A stretch of DNA of 64,000 nucleotides from Anaeromassilibacillus senegalensis (GCF_001261775.1 NZ_LN868537.1:372001-436000), one strand, 5' to 3'. Shown: positions 51,251-60,023, counted from the first letter of the stretch. Made by a program: numbers and translations. The notes: generated from the sequence alone by a model not told the origin.

Positions 51251-53689
51251 ATGAATACTACAGAGATGAAAAAAACTAAAGAAGATAAAAGCATGTTGCT
51301 GCCGGTGCTGGCTCTGCGCGGTTTGGTAGTGTTCCCGGGCATGATGCTGCAGTTCGACGTAGGGCGCAAAAAGTCCATTTTGGCACTGTCTAAGGCGATG
51401 GAGGACGATCAGCTGATCTTTCTGGTGACGCAGAGGGATTTGTCCGACAACGAGCCGCGGCAGGAGCAGCTGTATCAGACGGGTGTTGTGGCCAGAATCA
51501 AGCAGCTTGTGCGGCATCCGGAGGATGGCGTGCGCCTGTTTGTGGAGGGCCTGTATCGCGCAGAAATGACGGACGAGATGCACGACGACCCGTTTCTCCT
51601 GGCAAAGGTTACCCCCTGCAAATTGATTGCCTACCGGAAAACACAGCGCGGCGAGGCATTGATTCGCTATACGCAAAACCTCTTTGAAGAATATCTGCAA
51701 AACTACAGCCGTATCCCGCCGGACATCATCGTCGGTGTGGTTCAGAAAAAAGACTGCGGCGAGTTGGCGGATTACATTGCCTCCAATATTATGTTTGACT
51801 TTGAAAAGAAGCAAATGATACTGGAGGAACCATCTCCGGTCAAACGGTTGAACAAGCTGGTCGACATTCTGAAAAACGAAATTCAGGTGCTGGAAATTGA
51901 AAATCAGATCAGCGAGAAGGCCAAAGAGCAAATTGACCAGAACCAGCGCGAATACTATCTGCGGGAGCAGATGAAGGCCATTGCCTATGAGCTGGGGGAG
52001 GATGACAACCCGCAGGAGGAGGCAGACACGTTCCGCGAGCGCATTGCCAAACTGTGCCTGCCGGAGCTGCAGGAGAAAAAGCTGCTGAAGGAGTGCGACC
52101 GTCTGGCGAAACTGCCATTTGGATCACACGAATCCAGCGTGATTTTAGGTTATCTGGAAACCTGCTTGGATCTGCCGTGGAACACCCTCAGCGAAGAATC
52201 TATTAATCTGGATAAGGCGCGCAAAATTTTAGATCGGGAGCATTACGGCCTTAAAAAGGTTAAAGAGCGCATTCTGGAGGTGCTAGCGGTGCGCAAGCTG
52301 GCGCCGGAGATCAAGGGGCAGATCATCTGTTTGGTGGGCCCTCCGGGCGTTGGAAAGACTTCTATTGCGCGCTCCATTGCGGAGGCGCTGGGGAGAAAAT
52401 ATGTGCGCGTCTCGTTGGGCGGCGTGCGGGACGAATCTGACATCGTCGGGCATCGTAAGACATACGTCGGTTCCATGCCCGGGCGTATCATCGCGGCGAT
52501 GAAACAGGCGGGGACCCGCAATCCGTTGCTGTTGCTGGACGAAATCGACAAGCTGAGCCACGATTTCCGGGGCGACCCGGCATCGGCTCTGCTAGAGGTG
52601 CTGGACGCGGAGCAGAACATGGCGTTCCACGACCACTATATCGATATGCCGTTCGACCTGAGTGACGTGCTGTTCATCACCACGGCGAACGATTTCAGCG
52701 CCATTCCGGAGCCGCTTGCCGACCGTATGGATGTGATTACGCTTGGCAGCTACACACATGAGGAGAAGTTCCACATTGCCACAAAGCACCTGATCCCCAA
52801 GCAATACAAAAAGCACGGGATCACTCCGAAAATGGTGCGCATCCAGCCGGCGGCGGTGCATGCGCTGATTGACGGTTACACCCGGGAGGCAGGCGTTCGC
52901 AATCTGGAGCGGCAGATTGCATCGCTCTGCCGCAAGTGCGCGGCAAAATTGGTGGAGGACCCGGAAACCAGGATTACCATCACACAAAAGAGCCTGGAGC
53001 CGCTGCTCGGCCCGGCCCGGTTCAAGAACGACGATCTGCACAAAACCGATGAGATCGGCTTGGTCAACGGGCTGGCGTGGACGAGCGTCGGCGGAGAAAT
53101 CCTGCCGATCGAAGTCGCGGTGATGGAGGGAACCGGAAAAATCGAATTGACCGGTTCGCTGGGCGATGTGATGAAGGAGTCCGCCCGCACGGCAATCAGC
53201 TGCATTCGAACCCGCGCTTCTTCCCTGGGGATCGAGCACGATTTCCATACGAAATATGATATCCATATTCACGCGCCGGAAGGGGCGATCCCCAAGGACG
53301 GGCCGTCTGCGGGCACGGCGATGGCAACGGCGATTACCTCTGCATTGTGCCGGGTTCCGGTTCGCCACGATGTTGCGATGACAGGGGAGATCACGCTGCT
53401 GGGCCGCGTGTTGCCAATCGGGGGCCTCAAGGAGAAAACAATGGCGGCGTACCGTGCGGGCGTTAAGACGGTGATTATTCCGTCTGACAACGTGCCGGAT
53501 TTAGCGGAGATCGATAGTGTGGTGAAGGACTCCGTGACATTTCTGCCGGTGCAGAAGGTGGATCAGGTTTTGGAAGCCGCGCTGGTGCGCACCCCAGAGA
53601 CAAAGGCAGGGGTTGTGCATAACTCCACAGGGGTTTTGCCGGTGCCGGCGGGGCAGCCTGCGACGACGGCGCCGTCCATCCCGCAGTGA
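51251..53689 (+). CDS. lon: ATP-dependent Lon protease
   Basis: The 812-residue protease has an N-terminal substrate domain ([16 protein letters not shown]), Walker [14 protein letters not shown], Walker [12 protein letters not shown], and the catalytic Ser/Lys pair in [13 protein letters not shown] and [16 protein letters not shown] 51251 after GGAGG gives the family length. The Pro/Ala-rich C-terminal tail is an extra of about 20 residues. It follows clpX directly, as usual. Confidence 0.97.
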   Translation: MNTTEMKKTKEDKSMLLPVLALRGLVVFPGMMLQFDVGRKKSILALSKAMEDDQLIFLVTQRDLSDNEPRQEQLYQTGVVARIKQLVRHPEDGVRLFVEGLYRAEMTDEMHDDPFLLAKVTPCKLIAYRKTQRGEALIRYTQNLFEEYLQNYSRIPPDIIVGVVQKKDCGELADYIASNIMFDFEKKQMILEEPSPVKRLNKLVDILKNEIQVLEIENQISEKAKEQIDQNQREYYLREQMKAIAYELGEDDNPQEEADTFRERIAKLCLPELQEKKLLKECDRLAKLPFGSHESSVILGYLETCLDLPWNTLSEESINLDKARKILDREHYGLKKVKERILEVLAVRKLAPEIKGQIICLVGPPGVGKTSIARSIAEALGRKYVRVSLGGVRDESDIVGHRKTYVGSMPGRIIAAMKQAGTRNPLLLLDEIDKLSHDFRGDPASALLEVLDAEQNMAFHDHYIDMPFDLSDVLFITTANDFSAIPEPLADRMDVITLGSYTHEEKFHIATKHLIPKQYKKHGITPKMVRIQPAAVHALIDGYTREAGVRNLERQIASLCRKCAAKLVEDPETRITITQKSLEPLLGPARFKNDDLHKTDEIGLVNGLAWTSVGGEILPIEVAVMEGTGKIELTGSLGDVMKESARTAISCIRTRASSLGIEHDFHTKYDIHIHAPEGAIPKDGPSAGTAMATAITSALCRVPVRHDVAMTGEITLLGRVLPIGGLKEKTMAAYRAGVKTVIIPSDNVPDLAEIDSVVKDSVTFLPVQKVDQVLEAALVRTPETKAGVVHNSTGVLPVPAGQPATTAPSIPQ

Positions 53690-53719
53690 TTTGTAATTTT
53701 GTAAGAAAGTGGGAGCACT

Positions 53720-54331
53720 ATGAATTTTCAAAATGCTTCGTTTGAATCGGCTTCCGGCAGGGCGGAGCAGCTTCCGCCCACCGAGGCGCCGGAAATTGTT
53801 TTTTCCGGCCGTTCCAATGTGGGAAAAAGCTCGTTGATCAACAAGCTGCTGAACCGGAAGTCCCTGGCGCGCGTCAGTGCAAAGCCAGGGAAGACCGGTA
53901 CAATTAATTTTTACCGGCTGCCGGAGTGCCGGCTGGTCGATCTTCCTGGCTACGGCTACGCAAAGGTGTCGGCTTTGGAAAAACTCCGCTGGGCGGAGTT
54001 GGTGGAAGGGTATTTGAACGCAGGTCGAAATATCCGCCTTGTGGTGCAGATCGTTGATTTTCGCCATATGCCAACCAAGGACGATTTGCATATGATCGAT
54101 TTCCTGGTGCAGGTGGGGCTGCCGTTCCTGCTTGTGGCAACCAAGAGCGATAAGCTGAATAAGACGCAGCGTATCGAGCGCATGGAACAGTATTGCGAGT
54201 TGTTTGAAACGCTTCCGGATACCTGCCTGATTCCCTTTTCTGCAGTCAATGGGGAGGGCGTGCAAGAGATTAAAGACGAGATTGAAAAAGCATGTATAGA
54301 AGTTGAGAGCGATCATACGTCTGCGGAGTAA
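53720..54331 (+). CDS. engB: Ribosome biogenesis GTPase EngB (YsxC)
   Basis: The 203-residue GTPase has P-loop GRSNVGKSSLINKLL, the G2/G3 region KPGKTGTINFY and DLPGYGYAKV, and G4 ATKSDKL. It acts in 50S assembly. lon-engB is the standard Firmicutes order. Confidence 0.96.
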   Translation: MNFQNASFESASGRAEQLPPTEAPEIVFSGRSNVGKSSLINKLLNRKSLARVSAKPGKTGTINFYRLPECRLVDLPGYGYAKVSALEKLRWAELVEGYLNAGRNIRLVVQIVDFRHMPTKDDLHMIDFLVQVGLPFLLVATKSDKLNKTQRIERMEQYCELFETLPDTCLIPFSAVNGEGVQEIKDEIEKACIEVESDHTSAE

Positions 54332-54404
54332 TGCAATTTCTTGTGAAACATTAATAAAATATAGCATGAATTTGTCATATTCCTATAAGTTCCGTGTAGC
54401 TCTC

Positions 54405-54433
54405 TTTACTTTTTAACTTTTATATGCTAAAAT
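54405..54433 (+). promoter_or_regulatory. Promoter of the yerC operon
   Basis: TTTACT (54405-54410), 17 bases, TAAAAT (54428-54433), preceded by TGC as an extended -10. Confidence 0.65.
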
Positions 54434-54469
54434 TTTATCGTACTAAACAACATAAAGGAAGTGACATTT

Positions 54470-54787
54470 TTGAATTCAAAAATCAAAGATGACAGCGTGG
54501 ATTTTTTGTTTCAGGCCATTCTTTCCCTAAAGACAGTGGACGAGTGTTATAATTTCTTTGAAGATCTTTGTACCGTCCCGGAAATCAAAGCGATGTCACA
54601 GCGGCTGCTGGTGGCGCATATGCTCAGCACCAAGCGCGTCTACAGCGATATTGTTGCGCAGACCGGCGCGTCCACAGCGACCATCAGCCGTGTCAACCGG
54701 TCGTTGAATTATGGCTGTGACGGCTATGAGCTGGTATTCAGCCGCTTGGATCAGAAGGCGCCCTCCAGTGGGGAAGGCCAGGAATGA
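54470..54787 (+). CDS. yerC: YerC/YecD-family TrpR-like DNA-binding protein
   Basis: The 105-residue protein shows the TrpR-like pattern FFEDLCTVPEIKAMSQRLLV and the helix-turn-helix GASTATISRVNRSLNYG, the hallmark of the family. Members are presumed transcription regulators of unknown target. A TTG start at 54470, 8 bases after AAGGAAG, is chosen; a GTG three codons earlier overlaps the site. It overlaps the methyltransferase gene by 4 bases. Confidence 0.88.
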   Translation: MNSKIKDDSVDFLFQAILSLKTVDECYNFFEDLCTVPEIKAMSQRLLVAHMLSTKRVYSDIVAQTGASTATISRVNRSLNYGCDGYELVFSRLDQKAPSSGEGQE

Positions 54788-55524
54788 GCTACGAAACCTT
54801 TGCCCGGTATTACGACAGCCTGACGCACAATGTGGAGTACGCCAGGCGTGCCGATTACCTCTGCGCACTGTTGGAGCGTCTGGGACATTCGCCGGGACTG
54901 GCTCTTGATCTGGCTTGCGGTACGGGCAGCCTGACTGTGGAGCTTGCAAAGCGGGGCTGGGATGTCTATGGAATTGATGGGTCCATGGCAATGCTTTCCG
55001 TGGCGCGCCAAAAGGCCGCGGACAACGGCCTGGACCTGTTGTTTTTGTGCCAGAAAATGCAAAAAATAGACCTCTATGGCACAGTTGGCACCGTGGTCTG
55101 TGCGCTGGACAGCATCAACCATTTGACGCTGGAAAGCGATGTCCAAGCGGCGTTTGACCGTATATCGCTCTTTATGGATCCTGGCGGATATTTTATTTTT
55201 GATGTTAATACGGTTTATAAACATAAGTATGTGCTGGCAAACCAGGTTTTCCTTTATGATATGGAGGATGTGTACTGTGTTTGGCAGAATCATTATGAGG
55301 AAAAACGGAATCGTGTGCGGATCGATCTGGACTTTTTTGGCAGAGAAGGAAATATTTATCATAGAAATGAAGAGCATTTCTATGAGCGTGCTTATGAGAC
55401 CGCACAGCTTCGTGTCATGCTGGAAAAAGCGGGGTTCGGAGAAATCCGCATGTTTGCGGATTTAACCTTTTCCGAGCCGAAGGAAACCACAGAGCGCATT
55501 GTGGTGGTAGCAAGAAAATTATAA
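54784..55524 (+). CDS. Class I SAM-dependent methyltransferase
   Basis: The 246-residue product has the SAM-binding motif I LALDLACGTGSLTVELAKRG and the following acidic strand VYGIDGSMAML. The FDVNTVYKHKYVLA segment in the middle is typical of a clostridial family often next to yerC or hslO. The substrate is unknown. The ATG overlaps yerC by 4 bases. Confidence 0.85.
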   Translation: MSYETFARYYDSLTHNVEYARRADYLCALLERLGHSPGLALDLACGTGSLTVELAKRGWDVYGIDGSMAMLSVARQKAADNGLDLLFLCQKMQKIDLYGTVGTVVCALDSINHLTLESDVQAAFDRISLFMDPGGYFIFDVNTVYKHKYVLANQVFLYDMEDVYCVWQNHYEEKRNRVRIDLDFFGREGNIYHRNEEHFYERAYETAQLRVMLEKAGFGEIRMFADLTFSEPKETTERIVVVARKL

Positions 55525-55547
55525 TAGATTGGCGGGAATGCATTTAT

Positions 55548-56450
55548 ATGGATAGAATGATTCGTTGTATCACGTCGAACGGCGCAATTATGGCCGCAGC
55601 GGTGGATTCCACTTATTTGGTTGCCACTGCGCATCAGGTGCACAATACCAGCCCTGTTGCGACTGCTGCGCTGGGCCGGCTTTTAACGGGAGCATCCATC
55701 ATGGGCTCAATGCTGAAAAAGGAGAATGCCACGCTGACTCTGAAGATCAACGGCGGCGGCCCGTTGGGTTCGGTGGTCGCGATTGCTGACAGCCACGGCA
55801 ATTGCCGCGGCTATGTGGAGCATCCGGAGGTGGATTTGCCGCTTAAGCCGAACGGGAAGCTGGACGTTGGCCGCGCAGTGGGAAACGACGGTCTTCTGGG
55901 CGTATTGCGCGACTTTGGTGAAGGACAACCCTATATGGGTCAGGTGGAGATCATTTCCGGGGAAATCGCAGAGGACATCACCCACTATTACGCGACAAGC
56001 GAGCAAATTCCTACGGTTTGCGCGTTGGGCGTTCTGGTTGGTAAAGAGGACAAGAATCAGATTCTTGCTGGCGGGCTGTTGATTCAGGTCCTACCAGGTG
56101 CTTCAGAGGCTGACATTGACCAATTAGAGAAGAATATTTCGACGCTTGAACCTGTGACCACGATGCTTGCCAAAGGGATGACCATCGAGGAAATGTGTAA
56201 AACAGCCTTACAGGGCTTTGAACTGGAGATTTTGGACGAATACCAAATGTGCTATGTCTGTACTTGCAGCAAAGAGCGTGTGCGGAACGCGCTGATTACG
56301 CTGCGTCCAGAAGAATTGCGTACGCTTGCAGATGAGACTGGCAAGATGGAGGCGAAGTGCCAATACTGCAACCGTGCCTATCAGTTTACGGTTGAGGAGC
56401 TGGAAGCACTGGCTGATTCCCTGGAGAAAAAGCGCGCCGAAAAGAATTAA
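55548..56450 (+). CDS. hslO: Redox-regulated chaperone Hsp33
   Basis: The 300-residue protein has the N-terminal folding domain (TSNGAIMAAAVDSTYLV and LGRLLTGASIMGSMLK) and the zinc switch with CYVCTCSKERV and CQYCNRAY, the four cysteines that sense oxidants. In an anaerobe it would protect proteins during air exposure. It is the last gene before the tRNA cluster. Confidence 0.95.
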   Translation: MDRMIRCITSNGAIMAAAVDSTYLVATAHQVHNTSPVATAALGRLLTGASIMGSMLKKENATLTLKINGGGPLGSVVAIADSHGNCRGYVEHPEVDLPLKPNGKLDVGRAVGNDGLLGVLRDFGEGQPYMGQVEIISGEIAEDITHYYATSEQIPTVCALGVLVGKEDKNQILAGGLLIQVLPGASEADIDQLEKNISTLEPVTTMLAKGMTIEEMCKTALQGFELEILDEYQMCYVCTCSKERVRNALITLRPEELRTLADETGKMEAKCQYCNRAYQFTVEELEALADSLEKKRAEKN

Positions 56451-56492
56451 AAAACGGCGCGCAAAAAAGTTAAAAAAACTTTGCAAAAAGCA

Positions 56493-56521
56493 TTGACATT
56501 TAAAGGAAGGTGTAGTATTAT
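56493..56521 (+). promoter_or_regulatory. Promoter of the tRNA cluster
   Basis: TTGACA (56493-56498), 17 bases, TATTAT (56516-56521), 35 bases before tRNA-Val. Confidence 0.8.
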
Positions 56522-56555
56522 ATAACACGTCGCTGATGAACACGGCGATCAAGTA

Positions 56556-56632
56556 GGGGGTATAGCTCAGCTGGTTAGAGCACCTGCCTTACAAGCAGGG
56601 GGTCATAGGTTCGAGTCCTATTGTCCCCACCA
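56556..56632 (+). tRNA. tRNA-Val (TAC)
   Basis: A 77-base cloverleaf with encoded CCA. The anticodon loop CTTACAA between CCTGC and GCAGG gives anticodon TAC. The acceptor stem has seven pairs, two of them G-U. Confidence 0.97.
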
Positions 56633-56636
56633 ATAC

Positions 56637-56713
56637 GGCTCGGTAGTTCAGCTGGTTAGAACGCTAGCCTGTCACGCTAGAGGTCGACGGTTCGATCCCG
56701 TTCCGAGTCGCCA
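56637..56713 (+). tRNA. tRNA-Asp (GTC)
   Basis: A 77-base cloverleaf with encoded CCA; anticodon GTC in the loop after GCTAG. The acceptor GGCTCGG pairs with CCGAGTC. Four bases separate it from tRNA-Val. Confidence 0.97.
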
Positions 56714-56718
56714 TATTT

Positions 56719-56794
56719 GCCTCTGTAGCTCAGTTGGTAGAGCAGGGGACTGAAAATCCCCGTGTCGATGGTTCGATTCCGTCCGGAGGCACCA
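56719..56794 (+). tRNA. tRNA-Phe (GAA)
   Basis: A 76-base cloverleaf with encoded CCA; anticodon GAA in CTGAAAA between GGGGA and TCCCC. The acceptor GCCTCTG pairs with CGGAGGC. Confidence 0.97.
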
Positions 56795-56800
56795 TCTTTT

Positions 56801-56876
56801 GCGAACGTAGCTCATCTGGTAGAGCGCCACCTTGCCAAGGTGGAGGTAGCGAGTTCGAGCCTCGTCGTTCGCTCCA
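56801..56876 (+). tRNA. tRNA-Gly (GCC)
   Basis: A 76-base cloverleaf with encoded CCA; anticodon GCC between CCACC and GGTGG. The acceptor GCGAACG pairs with CGTTCGC. Confidence 0.97.
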
Positions 56877-56883
56877 TTTTTTT

Positions 56884-56958
56884 GGCGACATAGCCAAGTG
56901 GTAAGGCATGGGTCTGCAAAACCCTGATTCCCCAGTTCAAATCTGGGTGTCGCCTCCA
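56884..56958 (+). tRNA. tRNA-Cys (GCA)
   Basis: A 75-base cloverleaf with encoded CCA; anticodon GCA in CTGCAAA after GGGT. It is the last of the five-gene cluster. Confidence 0.97.
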
Positions 56959-56967
56959 TTGAAGATT

Positions 56968-57006
56968 AGCTGTTGCATTGTCTTGGATGATGCAACAGCT
57001 TTTTTG
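56968..57006 (+). terminator. Terminator of the five-tRNA cluster
   Basis: AGCTGTTGCAT (56968-56978) pairs perfectly with ATGCAACAGCT (56990-57000) and is followed by TTTTT. Confidence 0.9.
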
Positions 57007-57034
57007 TCCTTCTGTCGAATTTTGTTTAATTTTG

Positions 57035-57083
57035 ATCCAATGTAAAAAGCCGCCCCAAATCGGAGCGGCTTTTTACATTGGAT
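57035..57083. terminator. Nineteen-base-pair perfect inverted repeat, bidirectional terminator
   Basis: The arms 57035-57053 and 57065-57083 are perfectly complementary. A-runs and T-runs inside the arms allow termination on both strands. Such a perfect long stem is unusual next to an ordinary terminator only 30 bases away, so it may insulate the tRNAs or mark an old insertion boundary. Confidence 0.65.
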
Positions 57084-57484
57084 AAGGAAGAATTTATGAA
57101 AAAGAGTCTTGCAAGCAATTATTAGGGGTTCCTTGTGTCTGTATATACTATAAATGGCCAATGTGAAGATTAGATGAACATAAACTGAAGGATAAAAAAA
57201 TTTTTAAAAAAGGAAACCTCATATTTTGCATCAATTGTGAAAGAGTATAATACGGTATAAAATGTATGAAAAACGAGCTGAATACAGAGCGGATGATTCT
57301 TAATACCTATTTGCGCGCATACCAGACATGCAAAAGGTAGGTGGATACTGCAAAATCTTTGATTAGAGCGCAGGGATAAACTGATATGAAGGGATAGGAA
57401 AAGAAGAAGCAGGGAGTGATGGAGAGAGTGTGATGGTATAGTGTGGACTTTTACAAAAATTAGAAAATATTTAAGACAAAACCG
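57084..57484. other. AT-rich stretch with no recognised gene
   Basis: About 400 bases between the tRNA clusters. Reading frames here lack ribosome sites, and the longer minus-strand one would run through tRNA-Ser. A 24-codon frame from ATG near 57261 has no convincing site. TATAAT-like boxes near 57250 are present but lead to nothing recognisable. It could hold a small RNA or be decayed DNA. Confidence 0.4.
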
Positions 57485-57513
57485 TTGACATGTCCGTAAA
57501 AATGCAGTATAAT
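57485..57513 (+). promoter_or_regulatory. Perfect consensus promoter of the tRNA-Ser pair
   Basis: TTGACA (57485-57490), exactly 17 bases, TATAAT (57508-57513), 22 bases before tRNA-Ser. Confidence 0.9.
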
Positions 57514-57535
57514 AATCCACGTTGCTGATTGACTC

Positions 57536-57624
57536 GGAGAGGTGTCCGAGTGGTTTAAGGAGCTGGTCTTGAAAACCAGTGACCTCGCAAGGGGCCAAGA
57601 GTTCGAATCTCTTCCTCTCCGCCA
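57536..57624 (+). tRNA. tRNA-Ser (TGA)
   Basis: An 89-base class II tRNA with long variable arm and encoded CCA. The acceptor GGAGAGG pairs with CCTCTCC; the anticodon TGA lies in CTTGAAA between GCTGGT and ACCAG. Confidence 0.97.
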
Positions 57625-57666
57625 CATTTCTCTTACGTCAAAATGTTTATTAGAATTCACCTACAT

Positions 57667-57756
57667 GGAGAAGTACCCAAGTGGTGAAGGGGCTCCCCTG
57701 CTAAGGGAGTAGGTCGGGCAACTGGCGCAAGGGTTCAAATCCCTTCTTCTCCGCCA
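57667..57756 (+). tRNA. tRNA-Ser (GCT), probable integration site
   Basis: A 90-base class II tRNA with long variable arm and encoded CCA. The acceptor GGAGAAG pairs with CTTCTCC; the anticodon GCT lies in CTGCTAA between CTCCC and GGGAG. An integrase gene begins 126 bases downstream in the opposite orientation, so the 3' end of this tRNA is the likely attachment site of the element. Confidence 0.96.
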
Positions 57757-57793
57757 AAAGCCGCATGAACGCTGTGTTCATGCGGCTTTTTTG
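57757..57793 (+). terminator. Terminator after tRNA-Ser (GCT)
   Basis: AAAGCCGCATGAAC pairs with GTTCATGCGGCTTT and runs into TTTTTTG. Confidence 0.92.
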
Positions 57794-57881
57794 TTTTCTG
57801 GACAAGTTGGATTTTGTGCATGTTTCTGGGACTCTGACGGGTGAAAAATAGAGCTATTCCCACTCTATTCCCACCGTGTTT

Positions 57882-58982
57882 TCATATTTTATTGACTGCT
57901 TCGACCTTATCTTTGACAGAAATCCGTACATAGTTTTTTAGTGTGGTATCGTAATCAGAATGGCCACCGGCTTCGGTAATAATACCGGGTTGTACGCCTG
58001 CTGCTGTGAGACGGGTGAAATAGGTATGTCGGCAAATCTGAGGGGGAAGATGCCGCACACCGAGTCTATTAAGCGTATCCCAATAGGTAGTGTAGAAATT
58101 GTCTTCATTCATTTCTAGCAGCTTTTTCTTCCCGTGGTCATAGAAGTATTGAACGATAGGGAGAATTCGGTCTGCAATGGCTATTTCCCGGTCGATTCCG
58201 GCATCTGTTTTTATACCGCCGATCATATACTGCTCGTCCAAATAAATGTTTTTCTTTAAGATTGTGGCCAATTCGCCATATCTCAAACCGGCATATATCA
58301 TCAAAAGAATATAGCCGGTAAAAATATTGTGCTGATTTTCGTAATCATTCCAAAAAGTATGAATCTCGTCTTCTGTAAATGCTTCCTTTTTAACCTTTTT
58401 TAGTTCAGGTAATTCCAGGTACTCAGTCTTATTGTAAGAAACTTTTTCTCTCTGGATCGCCAGTGTATACAAGTGGCTCAGAAGAACCTTCATATCGCGA
58501 GCCGGATAATAGGTATTTACCTTTGAATCAATGGATTGCTGTAGCTCATCAACCGTGAGAGATGCAATTCCTCGGTGATGAATCGGTTTAAGCCGTTCCC
58601 AGGCATATTTGAGCTTGTCTTGCTGAGATTTGCTCAGCTTATCGTATTTTTTCGAAGATGTGAAAATCTCATGCAGTTCATATAACGATGGATCCTTTTC
58701 TGGCTTTCCAGCGGATCGTAACTGTGGAAGTGCCTCCACCGCATCCTTTTTTCTGGTAAATGTTTTTGTTCTGCGCACTTTTTTGAGTTTTCCGTCTTTT
58801 AAAAAATAACCTATGACGACTTCCGCCTTATACTTACCGTTTGGGAGTTGATACACAGTTCCAGTACCGTTTCCCCTGGATTTAGGTTTGTGCGCTTTAT
58901 CAGCCTGTGAAGCCCCGCAATAGAGGCAAAATAAAGCGTCGTTTGGGATTTCCTGTTTACATTTCTTGTTTTTACAAATCAT
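57882..58982 (-). CDS. int: Tyrosine recombinase (integrase) with N-terminal zinc ribbon
   Basis: The 366-residue protein has a zinc ribbon (CKNKKCKQEIPNDALFC and the following YCG), an arm-type DNA-binding segment (GTGTVYQLPNGKYKAEVV), a core-binding domain and the catalytic domain. Catalytic residues seen: Arg in AGLRYGELA, Lys in GIKTD, Arg in QICRHTYFTR, His in AGGHSDYDTT and the nucleophile Tyr in LKNYVRI. The His of the usual HxxR is replaced by Gln, which is uncommon. The start ATG follows AGAGGTG. Located just after tRNA-Ser(GCT) and reading towards it, it marks one end of an integrated element. Confidence 0.93.
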   Translation of the reverse strand: MICKNKKCKQEIPNDALFCLYCGASQADKAHKPKSRGNGTGTVYQLPNGKYKAEVVIGYFLKDGKLKKVRRTKTFTRKKDAVEALPQLRSAGKPEKDPSLYELHEIFTSSKKYDKLSKSQQDKLKYAWERLKPIHHRGIASLTVDELQQSIDSKVNTYYPARDMKVLLSHLYTLAIQREKVSYNKTEYLELPELKKVKKEAFTEDEIHTFWNDYENQHNIFTGYILLMIYAGLRYGELATILKKNIYLDEQYMIGGIKTDAGIDREIAIADRILPIVQYFYDHGKKKLLEMNEDNFYTTYWDTLNRLGVRHLPPQICRHTYFTRLTAAGVQPGIITEAGGHSDYDTTLKNYVRISVKDKVEAVNKI

Positions 58983-58998
58983 GTTATCCGCACCTCTT

Positions 58999-59040
58999 GA
59001 AAAAAGGGCATAAAAATGCCCGGGACTTGATTTCCCGGGC
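58999..59040 (-). terminator. Tandem hairpins ending the minus-strand transcript upstream of int
   Basis: GCCCGGG (59018-59024) pairs with CCCGGGC (59034-59040), followed on the minus strand by ATTTTTA. A second small hairpin GGGCAT/ATGCCC then runs into TTTTTTC. They would end transcripts coming from the remnant gene and separate them from int. Confidence 0.55.
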
Positions 59041-59055
59041 AAAAACAGGTACAAT
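59027..59055 (+). promoter_or_regulatory. Plus-strand promoter for a small RNA
   Basis: TTGATT (59027-59032), exactly 17 bases, TACAAT (59050-59055). It points away from int, against all neighbouring genes. Confidence 0.65.
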
Positions 59056-59061
59056 ATTAAT

Positions 59062-59145
59062 GCGAAATTAATCGTACTGTCGGCCCGGTGCCGATGGTGA
59101 ACCGTCCTCCGGTGCTGGTAACGCCGAGGGGCGGTTTTTATTTTT
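59062..59145 (+). ncRNA. Predicted small RNA antisense to the 3' region of a minus-strand gene
   Basis: Between a good promoter and a strong terminator lies a stretch of about 84 bases without a reading frame. The end forms a stable hairpin (arms around 59100-59114 and 59122-59136) running into TTTTTATTTTT. The arrangement, a short RNA reading against the end of a minus-strand transcript in a mobile element, is that of type I toxin-antitoxin antisense RNAs. No toxin peptide is recognised opposite it, so the role is open. Confidence 0.5.
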
Positions 59146-59147
59146 AG

Positions 59148-59423
59148 TTAGAACCAAGCGTTCCAAAAGGCACGTTCAGCTTCGGATTCTGGATCACTGC
59201 GATCAATACCAGACGAACCTTGTGGAAATAGAGATGTTACACCCGGAACTGCAGGAAGGCTGGGTTCGTCAACGGTGATTGCGCAATGCCTTACAGGTTC
59301 TTGGCCAGGGAGAGTGGTATAAATTGCTGATGCGTCGCCAGGTCTTCCAATTGCCCAAACTTGAAAAAGATAAACATCTTCACCTGATTCATTCTTTTCT
59401 TTGCGGCAATTTCCAGTTTGCAA
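59148..59423 (-). pseudogene. Remnant of a gene sharing the C-terminal module of the protein at 1-417
   Basis: The frame of 91 codons begins just after an in-frame TAG (59429-59427) and has no ribosome site. Its segment VYLFQVWAIGRPGDASAIYTT and HCAITV matches the module at the end of the protein at the left window edge (VWAVGTPGES, GVYTT, HCTVTI). A tail ending in AERAFWNAWF is added. The upstream half of the module is missing, so I read it as a truncated copy rather than a gene. The possibility of a short expressed protein starting from TTG 59423 remains. Confidence 0.55.
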
Positions 59424-59438
59424 TTTCTAATATAGATT

Positions 59439-60023
59439 TCAAAATAAATTAAAAGACGATATGTAATTACCAAACTGTTTGATAACTTGAATTTCTAGTG
59501 GACTCTTATACCAAGCGTTGCGTTGTTCAAGTGTGGCCATACGCTGTGCTCGGATTTTCGCTGCCTGGTAAGATATGTCGCAAACACAGGCAATTGTTTC
59601 AGCATCCAGTGCATGAATTTCATGAAGTATGCAAGCCGGTGCCAGAAGACGAGAAGCGAAAATATCTGCTTCCCATTCTGAGTTTACATTAAATGTCCTG
59701 ATGTTATTCCTTGTTAGAGGATGGCCCATAAGGATATGCCCCAATTCGTGAGCAATCGTAAATCGAAGCCTTGGTCGATAAGCGGTTTCGTTGTAATAAA
59801 TAGTAAAATATCCGCGATCGCAAACACAAAATCCATCAGGGCTTAATTGTTGAGCTGCCTGCATTCTCTGAACTAAAAAATGCGCGTCTTTATAGGCTAT
59901 AATCTTAACTCTGTAGTTATTGGCTAATGTGGATGTTTTTACCGGTAGCTCCTGGATATGATTATCAATTAAACACTTCCAGACTGTGTTTCTTACTGCT
60001 TTATAATTTTTATATTCATTCAT
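59439..60023 (-). CDS. ImmA/IrrE-family metallopeptidase
   Basis: The 194-residue protein has the zinc motif FTIAHELGHILMGHPL and the downstream WEADIFASRLLAPACIL with the third ligand, both hallmarks of the ImmA/IrrE family. In integrative elements such a protease cleaves the XRE repressor to induce the element, and a repressor gene lies just upstream on the same strand. ATG 60023 follows AGAGGTG by 7 bases. The pairing supports a lysogeny or transfer switch. Confidence 0.9.
   Translation of the reverse strand: MNEYKNYKAVRNTVWKCLIDNHIQELPVKTSTLANNYRVKIIAYKDAHFLVQRMQAAQQLSPDGFCVCDRGYFTIYYNETAYRPRLRFTIAHELGHILMGHPLTRNNIRTFNVNSEWEADIFASRLLAPACILHEIHALDAETIACVCDISYQAAKIRAQRMATLEQRNAWYKSPLEIQVIKQFGNYISSFNLF

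Noticed and set aside
56432..56466. Terminator of hslO formed by GCGCGCCG and CGGCGCGC
   Set aside because: The stem is perfect but is followed by A-runs, not T-runs, and overlaps the coding end; left out as a terminator.
56672..56959. Minus-strand frame with RFELG-like sequence
   Set aside because: It is a translation of tRNA genes on the wrong strand, a familiar annotation artefact.
57170..57625. Minus-strand frame ending before tRNA-Ser
   Set aside because: It starts inside the tRNA-Ser gene and has no ribosome site or conserved pattern.
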